Assembly: GCA_035538335.1 (NCBI GenBank)
Contig: DATLKN010000032.1
Location: forward strand, 37,275-101,274
DNA: 64,000 nt
DNA from: AP-15 sp035538335
GTDB lineage: Bacteria > Pseudomonadota > Alphaproteobacteria > ATCC43930 > CGMCC-115725
Reading direction: 5' to 3'
The translations under genes were made by a program, and so were the position numbers. Position 1 is the first letter of the stretch; each line of letters opens with the position of its first letter. Of the stretch, positions 1-8,123 are shown in pieces. A model generated the notes under the pieces. It made no database searches. It worked only from the letters and a program-made list of their open reading frames with translations, and was not told the DNA's origin.

Positions 1-294
1 GGCGGCGGCGACCGCCTCTTCCGGCAGTGGCGCGCGGCCGAGATTGGTGTGCAACACCGTGCCTGTCAGGTTGAAGACGCGGCGCTGCGACGGCCGGGCG
101 AGCGCGTCGAGCCGCGCCGTGCTGTCGCCGAGGATCTCCTCGATCGAGGCCCGTCCGCCGTTGGCCCGGCGCCCGGCGAGCGCCGCGCGCACCGTGTCGA
201 GAACGAGCGGCCGGCCGTGCCGGGCGACGAGGGCGGCGCCCTCGGGCGAACGCAGCACCCGGTCGACCGCCGGCAGGCGCGAGGGCCCGCTCAC
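1..294 (-). CDS. selA: L-seryl-tRNA(Sec) selenium transferase, N-terminal part
   Basis: SelA is a PLP enzyme that converts seryl-tRNA(Sec) to selenocysteinyl-tRNA(Sec) using selenophosphate. Reading the minus strand from a GTG at 294 gives an open frame of 98 codons that runs off the window edge. It opens with SGPSRLPAVDRVL, and near its end it has the SelA hallmark GTVLHTNLGRAPLPEEAV, which lies at the start of the PLP-binding core. GGAG sits about nine bases upstream of the GTG, and no in-frame ATG is available just upstream. The rest of the gene lies outside the window. The gene implies that this organism makes selenoproteins; none is evident inside the window. Confidence 0.85.
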   Translation of the reverse strand, partial: MSGPSRLPAVDRVLRSPEGAALVARHGRPLVLDTVRAALAGRRANGGRASIEEILGDSTARLDALARPSQRRVFNLTGTVLHTNLGRAPLPEEAVAAA

Positions 295-306
295 CGCTTC
301 TGCTCC

Positions 307-380
307 GATTGCGTCGTTGCTCCGCTCCCCGCAATGACGATCCCTTACGGTGTCATTGCGGGCGCAGCGAAGCAATCTCG
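307..380. repeat. Family A inverted intergenic repeat (copy 1)
   Basis: A head-to-head pair. The right arm reads TCATTGCGGGCGCAGCGAAG followed by CAATCTCG. The left arm (307-340) is a degraded reverse complement ending GCAATGACGA. The same unit recurs at 7822-7889 and 25531-25590. It resembles the REP-like elements common in Rhizobiales intergenic DNA. It lies just upstream of selA and downstream of the small secreted-protein gene. Confidence 0.75.
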
Positions 381-436
381 ATCGGAAGCGGCCCTATTCG
401 ACGCCGGGCTCCGATCGCTCGGCGGCGGCCGGCTGC

Positions 437-844
437 TCAGCGTGTGCCGGTCAGCGTCACCGCGGTGCCGCTGTCGGTCTCGACGCCGTTGATGACCTTA
501 CCCTTGGGGTTCAGCGTGAAATCGAAATTGACCGTGCCGAGCACCGAATTGGTGATCGACCCGGAGCCGGTGCAGTTGCTGTTGAGGCTCCAGCTGCCGG
601 AGAGCGTCAGGTTGCGGTGCAGGTTGCCGTTCTTCTCATAGCTTATCTGCCCGGTGAAGCCGCCGGCCCCGTTGGCGATCAGCAGAGCCTCGGCGTTGAG
701 CGTCAGATTGCCGACGAAGCCGGTAAAGGTGACGCTGTAATTGCCGGTGAAGGTGGAAGTCACGCAGGCCTGCGCCGCCGGCGCGACGGCAAACATCAAG
801 CCGCCGATCGCCATCGCCGCCGCCGATATCGTCATCTTCCGCAT
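437..844 (-). CDS. Small secreted protein of unknown function
   Basis: This encodes a protein of about 135 residues that I do not recognise by name. The start MRKMTISAAAMAIGG is chosen because GGAGG lies eight bases upstream; an in-frame ATG at 868 lacks such a site. Residues 1 to about 26 form a classic signal peptide ending AQA before a cysteine. The mature part is rich in Gly, Ser, Thr and Asn and has alternating beta-strand character (TFTGNYSVTFTG, LTLSGSWSLNSNCTGSGSI). It contains only two cysteines, which could form one disulfide. The SWSLNSNCTGSGSI stretch resembles small secreted beta-rich domains of unknown function found in several phyla. The gene stands alone, and its codons look less GC-rich than those of its neighbours. 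It is probably periplasmic or extracellular. Confidence 0.7.
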   Translation of the reverse strand: MRKMTISAAAMAIGGLMFAVAPAAQACVTSTFTGNYSVTFTGFVGNLTLNAEALLIANGAGGFTGQISYEKNGNLHRNLTLSGSWSLNSNCTGSGSITNSVLGTVNFDFTLNPKGKVINGVETDSGTAVTLTGTR

Positions 845-952
845 CGCGCTTGCCTCCATGATACGCATCCATCGCCCGGCGGGTTGCAGCGAGCGCCCCC
901 CGCGCAGCGCAAGGTTATAGGACGCCCCGCGGCATCCTTTCCCCGATACGGG

Positions 953-2941
953 TCACTCGCCGCCGCCGCGGTCGTTTTGGCCGTAATCGCCCGGCGACGG
1001 CGGCGGCGCTTGGCCTTCGAGAAGCCGAATGAAGTTGCCGAGCAGGCTGCCGCCGGCGGGCGCGGCACCGGCCGGGGCGGCGGCGAGCACGGTCGGCGAA
1101 CCGGCGCCCGGCAGCGGCCGCAGCGGCGCCCCGCGCGTCGCGGCGAGCATGAAGTCGCGCCACGCCTCGGCCGGCAGCGAGCCGCCGGTCACGCCGCGCA
1201 TCGGGCTGTCGTTGTCGTTGCCGAACCACACGCCGGCGACGAGATCGGCGGTGTAGCCGAGAAACCAGGCGTCCCGATAATCCTGCGTCGTGCCGGTCTT
1301 GCCGGCGGCCGGGCGCGGCAGCGCCGCCTTTCTGCCGGTGCCTTCGCTGACGACCCGGCGCAGCATCTCGTTCATCGCGCCGACATCCTGCGGGCTCATC
1401 ACCCGGCCGAGCCCAGAGCCCTCGCGGCGGAACAGCACCCGGCCCTGCCGGTCGCGGATTACGAGGATGCCGTAGGGTAGGACGCCGTGCCCGCCGTTAG
1501 CGAAGGTGGCATAGGCCGAGGTCAGCTCGAGCAGATTCACCTCGCCCGTGCCGAGCGCGATGCTGGCGTCGGGCGGCAGCCGCGAGGCGATGCCGAGCCG
1601 GTGCGCGACGGCGATCACGTTGTTGACGCCGGCGCGCTCGGCGATTTGCACGGCGACCGTGTTGATCGACTGCGCCAGGCCCTCGGCCATCGTCACGTCG
1701 CCCAGATAATGCCCGGTGTAGTCGTGCGGCTGCCAATTGCCGATGCGGATCGGCCGGTCGATGAAATGATCGGCGGGCGAGAGGCCGGCTTCGAGGCCGG
1801 CGAGATAGACGAACGGCTTGAAGGCGGAGCCCGGCTGGCGCAGCGCTTCGGTCGCGCGGTCGAACTGGCTCTCGTCGTAGTCGCGCCCGCCGACGAGCGC
1901 GCGCACCGCGCCGTCCGGCGTCATCGCGACGAGTGCGCCTTCGCCGATCCGCGCCGCCGCGCCGTCGCGGGCGAGGATGCCGTCGACGGCCGCCTCCGCC
2001 TCGCTCTGCAGCCTCGGATCGAGCGTCGTCGTCACGGTGAGGTCGCTGCGGTTGCCGCCGACGAAATCGTGCAGCTGGTCGGCGATCCAGTCGGCGAAAT
2101 AGCGCGAGCCGGGCCGGCCCGCGACGGCGCCCGGCGACCCCTCGCCCTGCCGCGCGGCGGCATTTGCCTGGCCCCGCGTGATGAACCCGGCATCGACCAT
2201 GTTGTCGAGCACCTGCGCCGTGCGCTGGGCGGCGAGCGCGCGGTCGCGGATCGGGTTGTAGCGGGTCGGGGCCTTCAGCAATCCGGCGAGCATCGCGCTC
2301 TCGTAGAGCGACAGCCGCCGCGCGCTCTTGTGGAAATACCGCCGCGCCGCCGCGTCGACGCCATAGGCCCCGGCCCCGAGATAGATGCGGCTGAGGTAGA
2401 TTTCGAGGATCTCGTTCTTGGTGAAGCGGTGGTCGAGCCATAGCGCGAGCAGTACTTCGCGGATCTTGCGCCCAAGCGTGCGCCGCGGCGTCAGAAACAG
2501 GTTCTTGGCGAGCTGCTGCGTGATCGTGCTGCCGCCTTCGACGATATGCCCGGCCATCAGATCGGCGAGCGCGGCGCGCGCGATGCCGATCGGGTCGATG
2601 CCGAAATTGCTGTAGAAGCGGCGGTCTTCGGTGGCGATCACCGCCTCCGGCAGATAGGGCGACATCTCCTTCAGCGACAGCGCCCGGCCGAAGAGATCGC
2701 CGTAGGTCGCGATCGGCGAGCCGTCGGCGGCGAGGATCGTGATGCTCGGGCGGCGCTCGGCGGCGGCGAGCCGGCTCGTATCGGGCAAGGTGAAGGCGAA
2801 GTAGAAGAGCGCCCCGCCGCCGAGGATCAGTCCCCACAAAAGAACGAGGAGAACGAATTGCAGTCGGGGAGCCGTGCGCCGCCGATGTGGGCGCGGCGAA
2901 CGCGACGCTCCGGCTCTCTCGCCGCCGCCTCGCCCCGGCAT
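953..2941 (-). CDS. Class A penicillin-binding protein (transglycosylase/transpeptidase)
   Basis: A bifunctional peptidoglycan synthase anchored in the inner membrane. It polymerises lipid II and cross-links peptides in the periplasm. From the ATG at 2941 it has 662 residues. A basic cytoplasmic tail is followed by a membrane anchor (about 28-50) and a GT51 domain with EDRRFYSNFGID (Glu105) and EGGSTITQQLAKN. The transpeptidase domain has SxxK (PGSAFKPF, Ser372), SxN (SIN, 425) and KTGTT (548). All catalytic motifs are intact. An upstream in-frame TTG at 2992 would add 17 residues and cannot be excluded. The length and the PBP1C/PBP1A-like layout without a long OB insert fit the smaller PBP1 family of alphaproteobacteria. 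It is divergent from the amidase operon. Confidence 0.93.
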   Translation of the reverse strand: MPGRGGGERAGASRSPRPHRRRTAPRLQFVLLVLLWGLILGGGALFYFAFTLPDTSRLAAAERRPSITILAADGSPIATYGDLFGRALSLKEMSPYLPEAVIATEDRRFYSNFGIDPIGIARAALADLMAGHIVEGGSTITQQLAKNLFLTPRRTLGRKIREVLLALWLDHRFTKNEILEIYLSRIYLGAGAYGVDAAARRYFHKSARRLSLYESAMLAGLLKAPTRYNPIRDRALAAQRTAQVLDNMVDAGFITRGQANAAARQGEGSPGAVAGRPGSRYFADWIADQLHDFVGGNRSDLTVTTTLDPRLQSEAEAAVDGILARDGAAARIGEGALVAMTPDGAVRALVGGRDYDESQFDRATEALRQPGSAFKPFVYLAGLEAGLSPADHFIDRPIRIGNWQPHDYTGHYLGDVTMAEGLAQSINTVAVQIAERAGVNNVIAVAHRLGIASRLPPDASIALGTGEVNLLELTSAYATFANGGHGVLPYGILVIRDRQGRVLFRREGSGLGRVMSPQDVGAMNEMLRRVVSEGTGRKAALPRPAAGKTGTTQDYRDAWFLGYTADLVAGVWFGNDNDSPMRGVTGGSLPAEAWRDFMLAATRGAPLRPLPGAGSPTVLAAAPAGAAPAGGSLLGNFIRLLEGQAPPPSPGDYGQNDRGGGE

Positions 2942-3034
2942 CACGCCACCCCCCGCGCGACTTTGTTTCCCCGCCTGCCTATTATCCGGCAAACTGTGGC
3001 AAGGGTTCGACGGCGAATTGCGACGGAGGAGTAG

Positions 3035-3241
3035 ATGGCCGGGTTGAGCGCCGACACCGTGCAGCGCTACGCGCGCGAGGCGCAGGATATCGAGATTTCG
3101 GGCGAGCGCGCGGCGACGATCGCCGCCGCGGTCGAGCCGCTGACGGGGGCGGCCCGGCGCGAGGCGGCGAAGCTCGCCTTCGAATCGGAGCCCGCGGATT
3201 TTCTACGCGCACAACGCCGCTGGCTCGAGGCGAAGCGATGA
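3035..3241 (+). CDS. AtzG-like small amidase partner (DUF4089)
   Basis: A 68-residue protein (MAGLSADTVQRYAREAQDIE...) of the AtzG-like/DUF4089 type: small helical proteins encoded directly before amidases. AtzG is known to form a complex with the amidase AtzE in cyanuric acid degradation. Its stop overlaps the start of the amidase gene (ATGA at 3238-3241), so the two are translationally coupled, which supports a stoichiometric partner. The stretch LTGAARREAAKLAFESEPADFLRA is predicted to be helical. The assignment rests on size, composition and position. A link to s-triazine breakdown itself is not implied. Confidence 0.75.
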   Translation: MAGLSADTVQRYAREAQDIEISGERAATIAAAVEPLTGAARREAAKLAFESEPADFLRAQRRWLEAKR

Positions 3242-4671
3242 CCGATCTCGGCGAATTCGACCTGGTGGGGCTCGCCGCGGCGATCCGCGCCCGAAAGATC
3301 TCGGCGCGCGAAGCGACAGAGGCTTGCCTCGCCGCGCTCGAGGCCGCGCAGCCGCGGCTCAACACGGTGATCCGCTTCGATGCCGAGGATGCGCTCGCCG
3401 CCGCCGACGCCGCCGACCGGGCGCTGGCGCGCGGCCAGCCCGCCGGGCCGTTGCACGGCGTGCCGCTCGCCCACAAGGACATGTTCTACCGCAAGGGCAA
3501 GGTCGCGACCTGCGGCTCGCAGATCCGCCGCGATTTCGTCGCCGACAAGACGGCGACCGTGTTGCAGCGCCTCGACGCGGCCGGCGCGCTGCAGCTCGCG
3601 GCCCTCAATATGGCGGAATTCGCCTATGGGCCGAGCGGCCACAACGCGCATTTCGGGCATTGCCGGAACCCGTGGGCGCCGGATCACATCACCGGCGGCT
3701 CGTCGAGCGGCTCCGGAGCGGCGGTGGCGGCGCGCCTCGTGTTCGGTGCGCTCGGTTCCGACACCGGCGGCTCGATCCGATTGCCGGCCTCGATCTGCGG
3801 CGTCACCGGGCTCAAGACCACCTATGGCCGGGTCAGCCGCGCCGGCGCGATGCCGCTTTCCTTCTCGCTCGACACGGTCGGGCCGTTAGCGCAGACCGTG
3901 CGCGATTGCGCCGCGATCTACGAGGCGATCGCCGGTCCCGACCCCGAGGATCCGACCGCCCTCGATCTGCCGGTCGCCGCTGCGGCCGAGACGATCGAGG
4001 CCGGCATCAAAGGCCTCAGGGTCGCGGTGCCGACCCGATATTTCCTCGACGACATGAGCGAGGAGACGAGCCGGCTGTTCGCCGCGGCGGCAGACGTCTT
4101 CCGGCGGATCGGCGCCGAAATCGTCGAAGTCGCGCCGCCGGGCTGCGAAGAGATGTCGGCGCTCGCGACGATCGTGCTCGCGGTCGAGGCCTCGACGATC
4201 CACGGCAAATGGTATCGCGAGCGCAAGGAGGATTATTCGGGGCAGGTGCGCGCGCGCATCGAACTCGGTTTCCACCATCCGGCGACGCGCTACCTCGAAG
4301 CCTTGATGCTGCGCGCCCGCCATCTCGACGGCTTCGGCGCCGCCGTCTTCGCGCATGCCGACGCGATGCTGGCGCCGGTCCTGCCGTTCGCGGTGCCGAC
4401 GATCGCCGAGACGGATGTCGGCGGCGGCCCGCAGATGGGCCGGACGATGTCGCTTCTGACCCGCTGCTCGCGGCCGGTCAATTATCTCGGCCTGCCGAGC
4501 CTGACGGTGCCCGCGGGCTTCACCGCGAACGGGCTGCCCTTCGGCGTGCAGATCGTCGGCCGGCCCTTCGCCGAGGAGACGATCCTGCGCATCGGCCGCG
4601 CCTACGAGCGCGAGACCGATTGGCACAAGCGCCGGCCGCCCGCGGAAGTTGGATCGGGGGCCGGCGCATGA
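3238..4671 (+). CDS. Amidase signature family hydrolase (AtzE/GatA-like)
   Basis: A 477-residue amidase that hydrolyses a C-N bond using a Ser-cisSer-Lys triad. Visible triad elements are Lys80 (GVPLAHKDMF), the cis-serine in GGSSSGSGAA (155/156) and the nucleophile Ser179 in GSDTGGSIRLPASICG. The long upstream open frame is ignored, because the ATG at 3238 overlaps the stop of the AtzG-like gene and begins right at the conserved N-terminus. The downstream M20 peptidase gene overlaps it by four bases (ATGA at 4668). The cassette of small partner, amidase and metallohydrolase suggests stepwise hydrolysis of a small amide or N-acyl/carbamoyl compound. The substrate cannot be read from the sequence. 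GatA of the tRNA amidotransferase is unlikely, because gatB and gatC are not adjacent. Confidence 0.88.
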   Translation: MTDLGEFDLVGLAAAIRARKISAREATEACLAALEAAQPRLNTVIRFDAEDALAAADAADRALARGQPAGPLHGVPLAHKDMFYRKGKVATCGSQIRRDFVADKTATVLQRLDAAGALQLAALNMAEFAYGPSGHNAHFGHCRNPWAPDHITGGSSSGSGAAVAARLVFGALGSDTGGSIRLPASICGVTGLKTTYGRVSRAGAMPLSFSLDTVGPLAQTVRDCAAIYEAIAGPDPEDPTALDLPVAAAAETIEAGIKGLRVAVPTRYFLDDMSEETSRLFAAAADVFRRIGAEIVEVAPPGCEEMSALATIVLAVEASTIHGKWYRERKEDYSGQVRARIELGFHHPATRYLEALMLRARHLDGFGAAVFAHADAMLAPVLPFAVPTIAETDVGGGPQMGRTMSLLTRCSRPVNYLGLPSLTVPAGFTANGLPFGVQIVGRPFAEETILRIGRAYERETDWHKRRPPAEVGSGAGA

Positions 4672-6053
4672 GCCGCGACGCCGCGATCGCGGGCGCCGAA
4701 GCCTATTTCGATGACTGGCGCTTCGCCGCCGACCTGGCGCGCCGCGTCGCGATCCCGACCGAGAGCCAGGTGCCCGCGCGTGCCCCGGTGCTCGCAGCCT
4801 ATCTGGCCGACGAGATCGCCCCGAGCCTCGCCGCGCTCGGCTTCTCGGCGCGGATCCTCGCGAACCCGACCGGCGCCGGCCCGTTCCTCCTCGCCGAGCG
4901 GCATGAGGCGGGGGCGCCCGTCACGGTTTTCGGCTACGGCCACGGCGATGTCGTGCGCGGGCTCGAGGATGCCTGGAGCCCGGGCCTGTCGCCCTGGCGT
5001 CTGGAGCAGCGCGGCGAGCGCTTCTACGGCCGCGGCACCGCCGACAACAAGGGGCAGCACACGATCAATTTCGGGGCGCTCGCCGCCGTTCTCGAGGCGC
5101 GCGGCCGGCTCGGCTTCAACGCGCTGTGGCTGATCGAGACCGGCGAGGAGGTGGGCTCGCCCGGTCTGCGCGAGATCTGCAACAGCGAGCGCGATCGGCT
5201 GAAGGCCGATCTGTTGATCGCCTCGGACGGGCCGCGCCTCAGTCCCGCCCGGCCGACGATCTTTCTCGGCGCGCGCGGCGCCTTCAATTTCAGCCTCAGC
5301 GTCGATCTGCGCGAGGGCGGCCACCATTCGGGCAATTGGGGCGGGCTGCTCGCCAATCCGGGGATCATCCTGGCGCATGCGCTGGCGACGATCACGAGCG
5401 AGACGGGGGCGATCCGCGTGCGCGAATGGGTGCCGGGATCGATCCCCAATTCGGTGCGCGCGGCGCTCGCCGACCTCGAGATCGAGGGCGGCGAGGACGC
5501 TCCCGCGATCGATCCGGATTGGGGGGAGCCTGGCCTCACCGGGCCCGAGAAGGTGTTCGGCTGGTCGAGTTTCGAGGTGCTCGCCTTCACCACCGGCAAC
5601 CCCGACAACCCGGTCAACGCGATCCCGCCGCGCGCCCGCGCCGATTGCCAGATCCGTTTCGTCGTCGGTGTCGATCCGGAGGGGTTTCTGCCGGCCCTGC
5701 GCCGGCATCTCGATGCGCACGGCTTTGCGATGGTCCAGCTCGAGCGCGCCGAGAAAGGTTATTTCCCTGCAACGCGGCTCGACCCCGACGACCCGTGGGT
5801 GCGCTGGGCGGCGAGCTCGATCGCCCGCACCGCCGGACGGGCGCCGGCGATACTCCCCAATCTCGGCGGCTCGCTGCCGAACCACATCTTCGCAAAGGAT
5901 TTGGGGCTGCCGACGATCTGGGTCCCGCATTCCTATGCGGCCTGCTCGCAGCACGCCGCCAACGAGCACCTGCTGGCGCCGGTGGCGCGCGAGGCGCTGA
6001 AAGTGATGGCCGGCCTCTACTGGGACCTCGGCGAAGCGCCGGTGCGGGACTGA
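4668..6053 (+). CDS. M20 family metallohydrolase
   Basis: A 461-residue zinc-dependent amidohydrolase/peptidase of the M20 (ArgE/DapE/CPG2) type. The metal-site motifs are GHGDVV (His92, Asp94), RGTADNKGQH (Asp126) and ETGEEVGSPG (Glu160 catalytic, Glu161 ligand). A later NHIFAKDLGLPTIWVPHS segment fits the last metal-binding histidine. A dimerisation-domain-like insert occupies the middle (FNFSLSVDLREGGHHSGNWG). The start overlaps the amidase stop, so it is the third gene of the operon begun at 3035. Members of this family act on dipeptides, N-acyl or N-carbamoyl amino acids. A joint role with the amidase is inferred from coupling alone. Confidence 0.9.
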   Translation: MSRDAAIAGAEAYFDDWRFAADLARRVAIPTESQVPARAPVLAAYLADEIAPSLAALGFSARILANPTGAGPFLLAERHEAGAPVTVFGYGHGDVVRGLEDAWSPGLSPWRLEQRGERFYGRGTADNKGQHTINFGALAAVLEARGRLGFNALWLIETGEEVGSPGLREICNSERDRLKADLLIASDGPRLSPARPTIFLGARGAFNFSLSVDLREGGHHSGNWGGLLANPGIILAHALATITSETGAIRVREWVPGSIPNSVRAALADLEIEGGEDAPAIDPDWGEPGLTGPEKVFGWSSFEVLAFTTGNPDNPVNAIPPRARADCQIRFVVGVDPEGFLPALRRHLDAHGFAMVQLERAEKGYFPATRLDPDDPWVRWAASSIARTAGRAPAILPNLGGSLPNHIFAKDLGLPTIWVPHSYAACSQHAANEHLLAPVAREALKVMAGLYWDLGEAPVRD

Positions 6054-6060
6054 ACCGCCT

Positions 6061-6190
6061 GTCGTCAACCGGGCGAAGGCCGGGGCCCACCCATCCGCCG
6101 CAAGATGACTGCCGGCGCAGCCGTGTCATCGCCAATGCTTGCTAATGCGGGCCAACGGAAATGCGGGTCGCGGCCTTCGCCGGGACGACG
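6061..6190. repeat. Family C intergenic repeat (copy 1)
   Basis: Outer arms GGGCGAAGGCCGGGGCCCAC (from 6071) and CGCGGCCTTCGCCGGGACGA (ending about 6187) are reverse complements with mismatches. They flank about 80 bases that contain further inverted pieces. It lies between the convergent M20 and SDHAF4-type genes, where it could also act as a bidirectional terminator. Related copies are at 50512-50577, 53068-53196 and 61420-61484. Confidence 0.7.
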
Positions 6191-6210
6191 ATGGACGACG
6201 CGCCCCGCCC

Positions 6211-6360
6211 TCAGAAATCGGTGCAGCGGCCGTCCTTCTCCCAGTCGCCGTAGCGCGTCGGCTCGGGACCCTTTGGACCGCCGATCTCGCGGGGTGCCTG
6301 CGGCATTTCCTTCGGCCTGGCGGGGGGCGTTTGCGGTTTGTCGTCGGGTTGCTTGCCCAT
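6211..6360 (-). CDS. DUF1674 / SDHAF4-type succinate dehydrogenase assembly factor
   Basis: A 49-residue protein whose C-terminus GGPKGPEPTRYGDWEKDGRC plus TDF is the signature of DUF1674 (SDHAF4), a factor that binds the flavoprotein subunit of succinate dehydrogenase during assembly. The N-terminal half is a short low-complexity Pro/Lys-rich segment. A much longer open frame on this strand covers the region, but the ATG at 6360 gives the expected family size, and upstream sequence in that frame is antisense to rsmB. It is divergent from rsmB, a common alphaproteobacterial arrangement. It probably acts in the cytoplasm at the inner membrane. Confidence 0.85.
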   Translation of the reverse strand: MGKQPDDKPQTPPARPKEMPQAPREIGGPKGPEPTRYGDWEKDGRCTDF

Positions 6361-6516
6361 AGCGCGAATATGGCGTCGCGGCGCGGCGGCGCAACGGCTT
6401 GCGGCGCGCTCGGATTTTTTGTCGGAACAAAGCTTGAGGCGGAGCGTTGAAGCGGGCAACTTCGCTATCCCGGTCCCGGGTCCGCTTTGCAAAAATTTGC
6501 CATAGAAGAACCTTTG

Positions 6517-7815
6517 ATGTCGCAACTTCCGAGTGCCCGCCACGTTGCCCTCGATCTGGTCGGTGCCGTGCTCCGCCGCCGCCGGCCCCTCGACGACGCG
6601 ATCGACGACAACCCCGCAATGCACCAGCTGTCCGGCCGCGATCGCGCGTTTGCGCGGCTGCTCGTCGCGACCGTGCTGCGCCGGCTGGGCCAGATCGACT
6701 CGCTGATCAACGATTGTCTGAAGACGCCGCTGGCGCCGCGCGCCGCGGCGGTCCACGACATCCTGCGGCTCGGCATCGCGCAGCTCTTGTTTCTGCGCAC
6801 GCCGCCGCATGCCGCTGTCGCGACCAGCGTCGATATCGCGCACAGCCGCGGTTTCCTGTCGCACAAGGGGCTCGTCAACGCGGTGCTCCGGCGGCTCTCG
6901 GTCGAGGGCGCGGCGCGGGTCGAAAAGCAGGACGCGGCGCGGCTCAACACGCCCGACTGGCTGTGGCAATCGTGGCGCCGCGCCTATGGCGAGGCGACGG
7001 CGCGCGCGATCGCGACGGCGCATCTGAAGGAGGCGCCGCTCGATTTGACGCTGCGGCAGGACAGCGAGTTGTGGTCGGAGCGGCTGCAGGGAACGCTGCT
7101 GCCGACCGGCACGCTGCGCCGCTCCGCCGGCGGCTCGATCGTCGCGCTGCCGGGCTACGCCGAGGGGGCGTGGTGGGTGCAGGATGCCGCGGCGGCGCTG
7201 CCGGCCCGCCTCTTCGGCGACATCGGCGGGCGCGAGGTCGTCGATTTGTGCGCCGCGCCCGGCGGCAAGACGGCGCAGTTGGCGGTCGCCGGCGCCCGAG
7301 TGACGGCGATCGATCGGTCGAGCCGTCGGCTCGAGCGGCTGGTCGCCAATCTCGACAGGCTGGGGCTGCCGATCGAGGCGATGGCGGCCGACGCGCTGAG
7401 CTGGCGCCCGCCGCACGCGGTCGATGCGGTTCTGCTCGACGCGCCGTGCACGACGACGGGCGCGATTCGCCGCCATCCCGACGTGCCGCATCTGAAGCTG
7501 CCGGAAGACGTCGCCCGCATGTCAGTCGTGCAGGAGAATCTGCTGCGCGCCGCGATCGAGATGCTGCGTCCCGGCGGCACGCTCGTCTATTGCACTTGCT
7601 CGCTCGAGCCGCAGGAAGGTCCGGAGCGGATCGCGGCGCTTTTGGCCGAAGGCGCGCCGATCAAGCGGCTGCCGATCGAGCCCGGCGAACTCGGGCTGCG
7701 CGACGAATGGGTGACCCCGCAGGGGGATCTGCGCACCTTGCCGTGTCATTTCGCTGAATATGACGGAGTCGACGGCTTTTACGGCGTGCGCCTCGTCAAG
7801 CTGGGCATGGCCTAG
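6517..7815 (+). CDS. rsmB: 16S rRNA (cytosine(967)-C5)-methyltransferase RsmB
   Basis: A SAM-dependent rRNA m5C methyltransferase of 432 residues. The N-terminal third is a NusB-like RNA-binding domain (SARHVALDLVGAVL ... DRAFARLLVATVLRRLG). The C-terminal part carries the SAM site VVDLCAAPGGKTAQL, the motif IV cysteine LLDAPCTTTGAIRRHPD and the nucleophilic cysteine VYCTCSLEPQEG. The ATG at 6517 is preferred over an in-frame TTG at 6487, and a purine stretch (AGAAGAA) precedes it. The heparinase-type gene follows about 300 bases downstream, in the order often seen in Rhizobiales (rsmB, heparinase, purH). Confidence 0.93.
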   Translation: MSQLPSARHVALDLVGAVLRRRRPLDDAIDDNPAMHQLSGRDRAFARLLVATVLRRLGQIDSLINDCLKTPLAPRAAAVHDILRLGIAQLLFLRTPPHAAVATSVDIAHSRGFLSHKGLVNAVLRRLSVEGAARVEKQDAARLNTPDWLWQSWRRAYGEATARAIATAHLKEAPLDLTLRQDSELWSERLQGTLLPTGTLRRSAGGSIVALPGYAEGAWWVQDAAAALPARLFGDIGGREVVDLCAAPGGKTAQLAVAGARVTAIDRSSRRLERLVANLDRLGLPIEAMAADALSWRPPHAVDAVLLDAPCTTTGAIRRHPDVPHLKLPEDVARMSVVQENLLRAAIEMLRPGGTLVYCTCSLEPQEGPERIAALLAEGAPIKRLPIEPGELGLRDEWVTPQGDLRTLPCHFAEYDGVDGFYGVRLVKLGMA

Positions 7816-7821
7816 AGGGGC

Positions 7822-7889
7822 CTGCCTGCGTCGCTGCGCTCTTTGCAATGACAAAAGGCTGTCGTTGCGAGCGCAGCGAAGCAATCTCG
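7822..7889. repeat. Family A inverted repeat (copy 2) in the rsmB-heparinase gap
   Basis: The right arm GTCGTTGCGAGCGCAGCGAA with GCAATCTCG (7861-7889) pairs with a degraded left arm CCTGCGTCGCTGCGCTCTTT GCAATGAC (about 7822-7851). The whole gap 7816-8123 (308 bases) holds this element and then about 230 bases in which I see no convincing gene. Short open frames there lack family features and overlap each other. Confidence 0.75.
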
Positions 7890-8123
7890 GCCGCAAGCAC
7901 GCAACCCTCCGGCTTCCATGACCAGATGTTACATCGCCGGCACGCGGCGGCAGCTTGCGGCATCCCGGTTTAATTGTTACCAAAACGGCATGGAGTTTCG
8001 CATGCCGCAGGCGGCTCGGAACAGGCGCGTTGCCGCGGCGGCCGGGCGGCCTTGCGGAGCCGTCGTCCGGCGGCAAAAAGAGAGGGGCGAGGCCGCCGGC
8101 AACCGGTCGGGGAGGACCTTGGC

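Noticed and set aside
350..1480. Long plus-strand open frame opposite the PBP gene
   Set aside because: Arg/Ala-rich low-complexity translation with no family motif; typical antisense shadow of a high-GC gene that has full catalytic motifs.
3324..4667. Shifted-frame extension upstream of the M20 start
   Set aside because: It overlaps the amidase in another frame; the true M20 start overlaps the amidase stop at 4668.
4602..6068. Long minus-strand open frame opposite the M20 gene
   Set aside because: No recognisable domain; the plus strand has intact M20 metal motifs over the same bases.
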